NCBI GenBank assembly: GCA_013288145.1
Contig: JABDCJ010000064.1
Coordinates: 1,543-12,701 of the forward strand
Origin: Nitrososphaerota archaeon
GTDB lineage: Archaea; Thermoproteota; Nitrososphaeria; Nitrososphaerales; CADDZS01
Length of the DNA stretch: 11,159 nt
Direction: 5' to 3'
Positions 1-6,561 of this stretch are shown piece by piece (within the stretch, counting starts at the first letter, position 1; each line of letters opens with the position of its first letter). The position numbers were made by a program, and so were the translations under genes. The notes beneath the pieces are model-generated. The model did no database searches and was not told the DNA's origin. It worked only from the letters and a program-made list of their open reading frames with translations.

Positions 1-50
1 GTCTTTTGATGACCCAATTCACTGAGTAATCGACATAGTCGTCTTTTTGA

Positions 51-60
51 ATATACTATA
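51..60 (+). promoter_or_regulatory. possible TATA box for the first GT-C gene
   Basis: The sequence ATATACTATA resembles an archaeal TATA box. A start of transcription about 25 bases downstream would fall near position 80, giving a leader of about 60 bases before the ATG at 141. No clear upstream BRE purines are visible, and AT-rich strings are common in this part of the window, so this is a weak call. Confidence 0.25.
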
Positions 61-140
61 ATGATTTTAGCCTCTAATCGTTCGTCAAATTGCTATGCTT
101 CAATGAAACCTCTTGCCTATCGTGATTTGATTTGCTTATA

Positions 141-1328
141 ATGAATTATGTATTCATCCTCGCAATTCTTTCAGTTTTGATTTTGAGCTTTTTTTTGAAG
201 GCCTCGTTACTTTCTAACAAAGGTTGGGTCGAAATGGATTCTATTCATCACTTGTCTATGGGACTGTGGGTAAAGCAAAATTGCGGCTTGCCTGATATTA
301 TCGCACGTTACAATCAAAACGAAAAATACACATATCCACCATTATTGCATATTATTATCTCCAAGTTTCCAGAAAAGAAAATGTGGTACGCCCAATTTTT
401 GGGCCCCGTTTGCGATTTCGCAATAGGCTTGATGATAGGAATTTATGCTGGGCATGACTTTGGTTGGACTATTGCTTGGATAGCTGTTACAAGTTACGCT
501 TTTACTCCGTATTTATTCAGTGCTTACATCGGAGCATCTGCAGAGGCGCTAGCGGTCACGTTTCTTGCATTTTCCCTCTTCATTCTGTCACTAGCACTCA
601 ATGCTCAGCTATCAATCCAGTTCCCCTTGGTAATCTTATCTGCTTCAGGAATATCCGCTGTCATTTTGACACACAGGTCAACGACTGAAGCATTGCTCGC
701 AATAGTACTAGTGGAATCGATAGGACTGCACCAGCTCATTTTTGTCGAAGCTACAATACTTGGATTAATTTTTTCGCTTACATTGTTACGAGGTAGACTA
801 ATCGTCAATCTGGCAGATCAATTCAGAATGATCCAACTCTTTGCTCTTGATAAATCGAAAGTCTACACTAGACTCCTACGATCAGGGAAATTTCTAGATT
901 TCATAGAAATGGTATGGGAACCTCGGTCAGTTTTCGTTAACTTTCCTCTAGTTATCTTCATTCCAATGGTTTTCTACTTAAAATTGATCAACATTTCACC
1001 ATTTTTATTTTATTGGATGCTGTCTTTATTGATTCTTTACGTCTCTTGGATTCCTGGAAAGGGCTTGCGGAGACTCGGAGCAATTGGACCTCCACTGTCA
1101 ATAATGGTCGCGGAAATAGCCAGTAAGGTTCCTTGGGTTTTATTTTTCATTTTCATTTCTGTGGCAAGCGCCCTTACTCTGAAATATGTTCACACCATCA
1201 AGCCAAGAAAACAATTTGTATCTGATAAACTGATAGAAGCCTGTGAATTTCTCAAAACCATCGAAACCTGTCGATCTGGTACTAGTTATTCCTACGAGCA
1301 AGTCGTACAGTTTACTGTTCTTCACTAA
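141..1328 (+). CDS. GT-C-like multi-pass membrane protein, N-terminal part (frame broken near 1262-1272)
   Basis: This frame encodes 395 residues from ATG 141. A TTG at 132 is possible, but neither start has a convincing Shine-Dalgarno site. The protein is mostly hydrophobic, with roughly ten membrane helices. After the first helix comes a short outside loop with an acidic/His motif (MDSIHHLSMGLW, residues 32-43) and then YTYPPLLH (63-70). That arrangement, an Asp near the first helix followed by a Tyr-Pro-Pro segment, is typical of GT-C glycosyltransferases such as the ArnT/PMT type, which move sugars from polyprenyl-phosphate donors on the outer face of the membrane. The last about 20 residues (after LKTIET) look unrelated to the rest, whereas the overlapping frame at 1243-1551 supplies the expected soluble C-terminal tail. 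I infer one gene of about 470 codons interrupted by a single-base indel. The substrate cannot be deduced. Confidence 0.7.
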   Translation: MNYVFILAILSVLILSFFLKASLLSNKGWVEMDSIHHLSMGLWVKQNCGLPDIIARYNQNEKYTYPPLLHIIISKFPEKKMWYAQFLGPVCDFAIGLMIGIYAGHDFGWTIAWIAVTSYAFTPYLFSAYIGASAEALAVTFLAFSLFILSLALNAQLSIQFPLVILSASGISAVILTHRSTTEALLAIVLVESIGLHQLIFVEATILGLIFSLTLLRGRLIVNLADQFRMIQLFALDKSKVYTRLLRSGKFLDFIEMVWEPRSVFVNFPLVIFIPMVFYLKLINISPFLFYWMLSLLILYVSWIPGKGLRRLGAIGPPLSIMVAEIASKVPWVLFFIFISVASALTLKYVHTIKPRKQFVSDKLIEACEFLKTIETCRSGTSYSYEQVVQFTVLH

Positions 1329-1551
1329 TAATCGAGTGGTAATTCAAGGCGGAAGCTCAGTTGGGGTAGAGTTCAATTACAGAATCCAAAAAGAAATCGA
1401 TAGAAATCCAGATATCTCAAAAGAAATTGAGCGGTATAGAGTGAAATATGTGATCAAAACGAAGTCATTAAAAAATAAAGTACCCGGTATCATTCGCTTC
1501 GATAACGGAACTTATTGTGTTCTAGAGGAACCCGAGATAGTTACTTGCTAG
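1243..1551 (+). CDS. displaced C-terminal domain of the GT-C-like protein
   Basis: This frame is +1 relative to the preceding gene. It opens at a GTG with no good ribosome-binding site, so independent translation is doubtful. From about residue 10 (VDLVLVIPTSKSYSLLFFTN) it reads like the extracytoplasmic tail of an archaeal GT-C protein: a beta strand, then NNRVVIQGGSS, a helical stretch with alternating charge, and RVKYVIKTK. Tails of this kind commonly follow the last membrane helix in such enzymes. Joined to LKTIET of the upstream frame it makes a continuous, sensible protein. The stop codon lies 11 bases inside the end of the convergent LamG gene. It could be a real frameshift mutation, a programmed +1 shift, or an assembly error. 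I cannot tell which from one sequence. Confidence 0.55.
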   Translation: MNFSKPSKPVDLVLVIPTSKSYSLLFFTNNRVVIQGGSSVGVEFNYRIQKEIDRNPDISKEIERYRVKYVIKTKSLKNKVPGIIRFDNGTYCVLEEPEIVTC

Positions 1552-2365
1552 TATTTCTTGTTTCGAGAATCGTGACTCTGGACGAGTAGAGTTCGGAGAT
1601 TTCTGACGCTGTTAATGCTCGATTGTAGACTCTAACGTCGTCAGCCTCTACTCCTGGATTCGTTGATCCCCTTCCAAATCCATCTAATATATCCAAATGA
1701 GTCTGAGCAGAGAGGGCATTAGAAAATAATCCTCTGGCTCTTAGGACACCATCCACATACAATGTGTAAGTGGTTGATGTTGCAGTAAAGGTCACCAGGT
1801 GAAATTGGGAGTTATTATACGTAGAATTGGTCGTGATATAGTTGTCGTGACCATCAATCCAGCATCCCGCACTTATTCCTCCATTGAGGTACTCGATACT
1901 ACATTGATCTGAATTAGTGCCTATAGTTGAATTAACAGTTGTAAGTATGAGGCCATTAGTTATATCTCCTGTCTTATTTCCCCAAACGGACGTTGTGAAA
2001 GGAAAGCTAAAACCAGAAACATTTGCAGAAGCGTACCCTATATCACCAGTCTTTTGCTCGAGAGCTTCACCAAATTTCCCATTTACCCAAATAGGACCGC
2101 CCACTAATATCGCCGTGTTGTCATTACCACTCAGATCACATGCTGATGTGCCCGAACCCTCATCCAACGGCCAATATCCTAACAATCCGAACGATAAGGA
2201 TGCAATCGAACTCGTTTGCATTGAAGTTACGATGTCCTTGCATTGAAACGTAGTGGTGCTGGTCGACGATACCGGAGCTTCTGTTATGTAAACGGCGACA
2301 AGAGTACTTATGGCGAAGATAGCAAATACAACCAGCACCCTCATTAATTTCGATTTGGTGACCAC
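1541..2365 (-). CDS. secreted or membrane-anchored LamG (concanavalin A-like) domain protein
   Basis: The product has 274 residues. An N-terminal hydrophobic helix after Lys/Arg (residues 8-28) is a signal peptide or anchor. A Thr/Ser-rich linker follows, and residues 62-262 form a LamG-type jelly-roll domain. The diagnostic pieces are GYWPLDEGSG (63-72), the SGNDN turn (79-83), WVNGKFGEAL (93-102), LYVDGVLRARG (202-212) and the closing DDVRVYNRALTASEISELY (242-260). Such domains bind carbohydrate or surface proteins. The ligand here is unknown. There are four cysteines (42, 76, 155, 168), which could form disulfides outside the cell, and several N-glycosylation sequons. The GTG start at 2365 has AGGGA nine bases upstream and an in-frame TAG two codons before it, and is preferred to the ATG at residue 8. 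It follows the 622-residue gene by 49 bases, so the two may share a transcript. Confidence 0.82.
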   Translation of the reverse strand: MVTKSKLMRVLVVFAIFAISTLVAVYITEAPVSSTSTTTFQCKDIVTSMQTSSIASLSFGLLGYWPLDEGSGTSACDLSGNDNTAILVGGPIWVNGKFGEALEQKTGDIGYASANVSGFSFPFTTSVWGNKTGDITNGLILTTVNSTIGTNSDQCSIEYLNGGISAGCWIDGHDNYITTNSTYNNSQFHLVTFTATSTTYTLYVDGVLRARGLFSNALSAQTHLDILDGFGRGSTNPGVEADDVRVYNRALTASEISELYSSRVTILETRNTSK

Positions 2366-2414
2366 GTTCTATCGTCCCTGCATCTTACTAAGGTGCATCA
2401 GATGAGAATCAAAT

Positions 2415-4283
2415 CTAACCAACTATATTGGTCACGTTGTAAATTTTGACGTCGGGATTGCTGTAAATTAAAGTCACATTAGCAGCGTAAGGACCCGGAA
2501 AGTAATTCCAAGGATACTGAGAAGGATTCAGGGGGACTTGATACGTAACCACATTGGTTACAATAATATAATTGTCACCATCAATATTCGCCATTTGTAT
2601 TGCGGCCTCCGGTGTTGTGGTAACATTGGCGTAATCAATTACTTGACCAGTGAGCACATCGCTATACGTAAACCTCCAGTCGGATACGGACAAGTAACCA
2701 GAGTTATTCGCTGGGGTATTTTGATTGAGCCAGTAGATGGCATTATAGACGTCAGATTGGGATTGGGCAGACAAATTTACGTTGGTAAGAGAATCCGAAA
2801 CAACTGTTTGAGCCCAGGAACCGATCAAAATCGGGCCAACACAGATAACGAGCACCGCTATCGCCTTCCATGAATTTGAAATTGTATTTTGTATTTTTCG
2901 CCGATCCTTTTCTCCTTGCCGATTGGGAATTAAACTTGCGATCGCGAAGCCTGCCATAATTGTAAGCGGAACCAGTGCTTCGATCGAAAATCTCCAAGCG
3001 TCCTGACCGCCGCCCGCCGCGATCCAAAGAGAAAAGAACCAGACTACTGGAACGGAGAGCATTGGTTTTTGAATCTCAAGTGCCCTGTACAGGTAAACGG
3101 TGCTAAGAATAAGAAGAACGATGAACGCAAGATCATTGTTCAATTGAATATCGATATATTGCAAGAAGGGAACTCTTGAAATAAAGTTGGACAAGGTTGT
3201 ACTGCCGCTCAGACTAGCCTGTCCTCCAGCTCCGCGAAGCGAAACTAAAAGCTGAATGAGGGTAGGGAACAAAATCACCCCGACAATAGCTGGTATCAGA
3301 ATTATTATTGACGAAATGAGGTAAGGCCGTACTTCCGTCCACCTGTTCTTTTTGATGATCACGATCTGTATTATGGGAAGGAGGATTATCGCCAGGAGTA
3401 AAGTTAGGCTAGAGTAATGCGACATGTACAAATTAATCGTGGCAATTACAAGTACGATCCAGGACGACACTCCTTTAGGCTCAGATATAGTTAGGGCAAT
3501 AGCCACAATAAGAAACAGGGAAGCCAATATGCCAAAGAAATCTGCGTATAGTCCAGAATCAAAGATGGTAGTGAACCAGACCGTTGCAGAAAGAGCATAA
3601 ATCAGTGTGGTAATGACTGCCGCCTTTCTGCTCGCCGTGATTTTGAATGCCGCCAGATAAATCAATGGAGAAGAAAGGACAGCCAGAATAGCCATCGTCT
3701 TTTGCGCGACAATCAAATCTTCCCCGTTCACAAATTGAAAAGAGGACGCAAGCTGGTAATGTACTCCTCCGTAGAGTATTCCACCGATGGGATAGTAGTA
3801 ATCAACACCACCGGCGCCATTATACTGAACGATGCCCGATAGCAAGTCTTCAGCGAGCAAAACGTGACTATGGAAATCATCGCTCGTAAATGCTGGAAAG
3901 ATCGGGTATTTCTGAAAGTAAAGCAAAAGGATGACAACCTGTACTGCCATGATTGCGAATATCGCAAAATCCGATCTCGTGGGTTTTGTGGGAAAGAACA
4001 CCTTTCGACGAATTAGGATTGACAGAAAAAAAGCAAGAATCCCGAACAAAATTATGGCATACAGCGTTCCGAAATCAATACCTACTAATGATAGACCACC
4101 AATGCTCAAACCGGAAGTACGAATCATCAGCACAACAGTATCTACGCCGAGGCCGAGGCCGAACGCCATTGCGAACCTTTCGACTAGGAAACTATTGGGC
4201 CGCCAGAGTCCCAATAGTTCTCCAAACCCGACGCCGGGAGCGAAAATCATGGCAAGATATAGAATGTATCCCTCTAATCCCAA
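2415..4283 (-). CDS. GT-C-like multi-pass membrane protein, possible glycosyltransferase or oligosaccharyltransferase relative
   Basis: This 622-residue protein has about 13 predicted membrane helices over residues 5-490 and a soluble C-terminal domain from about 505. The outside loop after an early helix carries FTSDDFHSH (132-140), an Asp-Asp/His motif in the place where GT-C enzymes keep their catalytic or metal-binding acid. It is followed by YYYPIGG and a large helical core. The tail starts YNAIYWLNQNTP (513-524) and contains YLSVSDWRF, which recalls the tail of STT3/AglB-like and PMT-like enzymes. The WWDYG motif of true STT3/AglB is absent, so it is not called AglB. The start is TTG 4283: an in-frame TAG lies two codons upstream and GAGAG stands eight bases before it, while the next ATG (residue 12) would cut into the first helix. 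It is divergent from the His-rich gene and lies upstream of the LamG gene. The acceptor and sugar are unknown. Confidence 0.75.
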   Translation of the reverse strand: MGLEGYILYLAMIFAPGVGFGELLGLWRPNSFLVERFAMAFGLGLGVDTVVLMIRTSGLSIGGLSLVGIDFGTLYAIILFGILAFFLSILIRRKVFFPTKPTRSDFAIFAIMAVQVVILLLYFQKYPIFPAFTSDDFHSHVLLAEDLLSGIVQYNGAGGVDYYYPIGGILYGGVHYQLASSFQFVNGEDLIVAQKTMAILAVLSSPLIYLAAFKITASRKAAVITTLIYALSATVWFTTIFDSGLYADFFGILASLFLIVAIALTISEPKGVSSWIVLVIATINLYMSHYSSLTLLLAIILLPIIQIVIIKKNRWTEVRPYLISSIIILIPAIVGVILFPTLIQLLVSLRGAGGQASLSGSTTLSNFISRVPFLQYIDIQLNNDLAFIVLLILSTVYLYRALEIQKPMLSVPVVWFFSLWIAAGGGQDAWRFSIEALVPLTIMAGFAIASLIPNRQGEKDRRKIQNTISNSWKAIAVLVICVGPILIGSWAQTVVSDSLTNVNLSAQSQSDVYNAIYWLNQNTPANNSGYLSVSDWRFTYSDVLTGQVIDYANVTTTPEAAIQMANIDGDNYIIVTNVVTYQVPLNPSQYPWNYFPGPYAANVTLIYSNPDVKIYNVTNIVG

Positions 4284-4487
4284 ATTCTACACTCTCTCCG
4301 TGATTTACTCGATTTAGTTCTCGATCTTACGGATATCGGAACCCTCTGCGAAGCCAGCATTCATGACATATCGATTTTCGAGTAAACTCCGTCTCACCAG
4401 AAATGGAAATAACCGCTCTCAAATAGTCGATCAAACGCTCCAGCAGGTTTTTAATAGAGATCACCGATATATCCGAAGGCGTTAGAT
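4284..4487. promoter_or_regulatory. divergent intergenic region
   Basis: About 200 bases separate the minus-strand GT-C-like gene from the plus-strand His-rich gene, so both must have promoters here. The plus-strand one is visible (4448-4456). I see no convincing TATA box for the minus-strand gene. Two similar short elements built on GATATC or GATATATC with flanking CGG/CCG occur near 4330-4341 and 4463-4476. They could be an operator pair, but this is weak. Confidence 0.35.
4448..4456 (+). promoter_or_regulatory. TATA box of the His-rich gene
   Basis: TTTTTAATA preceded by AGG fits an archaeal TATA element. Transcription would start about 25 bases downstream, around 4474-4479, giving a short leader of 10-25 bases before the TTG 4488 or ATG 4500 start. 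Confidence 0.5.
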
Positions 4488-4736
4488 TTGAGATTTGGTA
4501 TGTTAGTTTCGAGTATTGCTTTAGGGTTTCTCTTGATTGGCTTGGCCGGAATTAATGTTTTTGCTACTTCGCAAACAGCAACGACCCACACGCAAACTTC
4601 ATCCACCGTTACTGCAAATCCTAGCCACGATCATCACCACCATGATCATGACCATCATGATCACGATCATCACCACCATCATCACACCACCTCTAGCTCT
4701 AATATTCCGTCGCTAACTGCCACTCCCACAGCCTAG
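4488..4736 (+). CDS. small exported His/Asp-rich peptide, probable metal binder
   Basis: This encodes 82 residues from TTG 4488, or 78 from ATG 4500. TTG has GAAGG eight bases upstream and supplies an Arg to the n-region of the signal peptide. The ATG has only a weak GAGAT. Residues 1-27 form a hydrophobic signal sequence ending GINVFA. A Thr/Ser-rich spacer follows, then residues 47-66, which consist only of 15 His and 5 Asp, then another Ser/Thr/Pro tail. The tract reads the same in both directions over residues 49-64. Such tracts bind Zn, Ni, Cu or Co, so the likely role is metal capture or buffering outside the membrane; the particular metal cannot be read. There is no lipobox Cys and no second membrane helix, so it is probably secreted or held at the surface through its glycosylatable Ser/Thr. 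It has its own TATA-like box and terminator, which supports it being a real one-gene transcript. Confidence 0.65.
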   Translation: MRFGMLVSSIALGFLLIGLAGINVFATSQTATTHTQTSSTVTANPSHDHHHHDHDHHDHDHHHHHHTTSSSNIPSLTATPTA

Positions 4737-4800
4737 ATTTTCAAGTAGTTAGCTTAGAATCTAATCAATTCGTGTAGGACTCGGTGGATCGGCAGCCGTC

Positions 4801-4826
4801 GTCGATCTAGATCGACTTTATTTTCT
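4801..4826 (+). terminator. palindrome plus T-rich tract after the His-rich gene
   Basis: GTCGATCTAGATCGAC (4801-4816) is a perfect 16-base palindrome that can fold as a six-base-pair stem with a CTAG loop. TTTATTTTCT follows directly. It lies 64 bases after the stop of the His-rich gene. The T-rich tract fits archaeal transcription termination. The palindrome could instead be a protein-binding site. Confidence 0.5.
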
Positions 4827-4997
4827 ACAAATTCCCGATGTAACACTGCTTCACCCGTAAGTACTTTGTCCACAATTTCCTAAAGGTGTTAGAATCGGAT
4901 GGTTTACGCAACAATTCAGGTTCATTATGTTACTTCCAATCAAAAGATTTAGAGATTAGAGCGCGGCATTAGGAAAGAGGCAACATAGTCTGAGAGC

Positions 4998-5036
4998 GAG
5001 ATAGGTTCGAAGGGGAATGATATTTGAACCTATTTC
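4998..5036 (-). terminator. 14-base-pair hairpin downstream of the DUF58 gene
   Basis: The arms 4998-5011 and 5023-5036 pair over 14 positions including two G-T pairs, with an 11-base loop. The hairpin stands about 30 bases after the DUF58 stop on the minus strand, where it could mark or protect the 3' end of the operon transcript. No clean T run follows on the minus strand, so it may be an RNA-stability element and not a terminator. The right arm can also pair in another way (5022-5028 with 5034-5040). Confidence 0.45.
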
Positions 5037-5066
5037 AAATTACTACATGCCCGCTGCTCACTGGTT

Positions 5067-6506
5067 TCACACATTAAACTCAAAAATCCTGTTCGCGACT
5101 GTCACGGGATCGCCGACGCTGTATTCAATGTTGGCTGTGCGAAGAACTCTCAATTTTCTAAGAAATTCCTGGTACTCTAAAACTGCTTCTTCCTCGTTTG
5201 ATAAAACTACCCACGGCGAAGTCGGATTGACCAAGACGAACTCAGCCCCATAAGTTCGTCTGATGTGCGACGCGAGCTCAACGACCGAGCTCAAGGAGCT
5301 GCCGCCCTTCCAATGGAAGAGTCCTGATATATAGAGAATCGCGGGCCTTTCGTCGTCACTACCTCCACGAAACACATCAAGTATAGTCTGCAGGTGCGCA
5401 TCGTCTCCGCGCAGCGCCTTTTGCAACTGCAGGCGACCTCCTTCCTCAATGTCTGCCAAAGTAGCGGATCCCCCTTTGTTAAGTGTCGTAGCACTCGATC
5501 TGAGCAAGTAGCTAGGCAGCGGCATCAACACGGATGATTTAGTTCCAAAAATATCTTCACTCTTGATATCAGCAAACTTTAGTGCTACGCTTAACGCAAA
5601 AGACAGCGACAGCAGCGGAAAATCAACTTTCTTCAAGGCAACTATCCGGCCTGCCCCATCGTGCACAATGATCCCAAATCTCGCTCCCGCCATTGCGAGG
5701 GAGTTTGCAATTTGAAGAAAGGCGCTTGCTAGTCGATCCCTATCAAAGTAATCTGGGGAATAGGCTTCCAGTACAACGTAGTAGGACGATCCTACCTCTC
5801 GCATTTTTTCGTTGACGATCAACTCTCCTCGCCTCGCAGTCGCCTTCCAATTTACCTGCCTGTAATCGTCACCAAGCTGATAATTTCGCATCTCATAAAA
5901 CTCTGTTCCGATTCCGGGTTTTTCGATCGGAATTTCTCCAATTCCTCCCCTCCCCAAAAGTCTTGAACTTGTTCCGGCGACATCGAGGACTTTTGGGAAA
6001 ACCGTGTAGTGAAATGTGAGTGGAATGGAGCAGTTCTCACTGAATAAATGGAGCGGTCCGTCTACTCTAATTTTCAATATCTCTGAAGAGTACTCACCCG
6101 CGAAGGGGGTAGAAAATTCTGCTGTAATTTTCGAGACAAGTTCTTGGGGCATCACTTTTGAGGGATTGAAATGCAAAAATTCGTTGTCAGAAGAAATCTC
6201 CAGCGCGCCCCTGCCGTTCTTCCTCAAGATGAAATGTTCTTGGACAGCCATACCAGGGTATGATCGTCTTGAAAATGAGGGACTTTCATTGCCATCCGCT
6301 TCCTTCTGTTCATAAACGTTTGAAACTCTGAACCATCGGTCTGGATTTCTCGTTACAATCTTAAGCCAGATTGCTTCGCCGATCACAATCCAAACTAAGA
6401 TCAGCAATACAGCTGTAATAATCAGGTCTCCTTGGAACAAAATCGCTGAGAATGCGAGAGCAACCGACGCGGCAATAACTGCGCGGCCTCGTTGAGTTAT
6501 CTGCAT
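5067..6506 (-). CDS. DUF58 domain membrane protein of the MoxR operon
   Basis: This 479-residue protein has two N-terminal membrane helices (about 8-25 and 27-50), a beta-rich middle part (80-175), and then the DUF58 signature at 201-231. In that signature RNYQLGDDYRQVNWKATARR carries the conserved Arg, Gly-Asp, Arg, Trp and Ala-Arg positions. Residues 240-430 look like the von Willebrand A-like fold that follows in this family (YYVVLEAYSPD, then FGIIVHDGAGRIVAL), but the classical MIDAS DxSxS is not present. The protein is a standard partner of MoxR ATPases: the ATPase is thought to remodel or activate it, though the reaction is unknown. The start is ATG 6506, with a weak GAGAAG upstream. 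It is the last gene of the operon, 55 bases after moxR. The roughly 200-residue C-terminal part is longer than in minimal DUF58 proteins. Confidence 0.85.
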   Translation of the reverse strand: MQITQRGRAVIAASVALAFSAILFQGDLIITAVLLILVWIVIGEAIWLKIVTRNPDRWFRVSNVYEQKEADGNESPSFSRRSYPGMAVQEHFILRKNGRGALEISSDNEFLHFNPSKVMPQELVSKITAEFSTPFAGEYSSEILKIRVDGPLHLFSENCSIPLTFHYTVFPKVLDVAGTSSRLLGRGGIGEIPIEKPGIGTEFYEMRNYQLGDDYRQVNWKATARRGELIVNEKMREVGSSYYVVLEAYSPDYFDRDRLASAFLQIANSLAMAGARFGIIVHDGAGRIVALKKVDFPLLSLSFALSVALKFADIKSEDIFGTKSSVLMPLPSYLLRSSATTLNKGGSATLADIEEGGRLQLQKALRGDDAHLQTILDVFRGGSDDERPAILYISGLFHWKGGSSLSSVVELASHIRRTYGAEFVLVNPTSPWVVLSNEEEAVLEYQEFLRKLRVLRTANIEYSVGDPVTVANRIFEFNV

Positions 6507-6561
6507 ATTTTTTTTCGTCTTCTCGATCGGCTAGCTTATAGTGCCCAAAGCAATTCTACAA

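Larger units (their letters stand above)
4737..5066. other. 330-base convergent spacer without a gene
   Basis: No reading frame here has a coding character, and no tRNA cloverleaf is seen. It contains the palindromic terminator of the His-rich gene near its left end and a long hairpin after the DUF58 gene at its right end. The stretch between about 4830 and 4995 shows nothing I can name. Confidence 0.6.

Noticed and set aside
31..49. Short CGAC/GTCG hairpin followed by TCTTTTT, possible terminator of a gene left of the window.
   Set aside because: Only four base pairs, and the upstream gene is not visible, so it cannot be supported.
61..141. A 26-codon frame whose stop overlaps the ATG at 141 as TAATG, possible coupled leader peptide.
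   Set aside because: No ribosome site, its ATG touches the TATA-like box so it would lie outside the transcript, and no codon bias or attenuator structure supports it.
2415..4283. Calling the 622-residue protein AglB/STT3 oligosaccharyltransferase.
   Set aside because: The WWDYG motif is absent, and the acidic motif DDFHSH differs from STT3, so only a GT-C-like label is justified.
3931..4317. Long plus-strand frames across the start of the 622-residue gene.
   Set aside because: They are antisense to a clear multi-helix membrane protein and show no domain or ribosome site of their own.
4998..5036. GGTTCGAA resembles a tRNA T-loop.
   Set aside because: No pairing acceptor, D or anticodon arms surround it on either strand; the sequence is explained by a simple hairpin.
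5017..5253. Plus-strand frame starting after AGGGGA, facing the DUF58 gene.
   Set aside because: It lies antisense over the DUF58 coding end, has no recognisable features, and its start is inside the hairpin loop.
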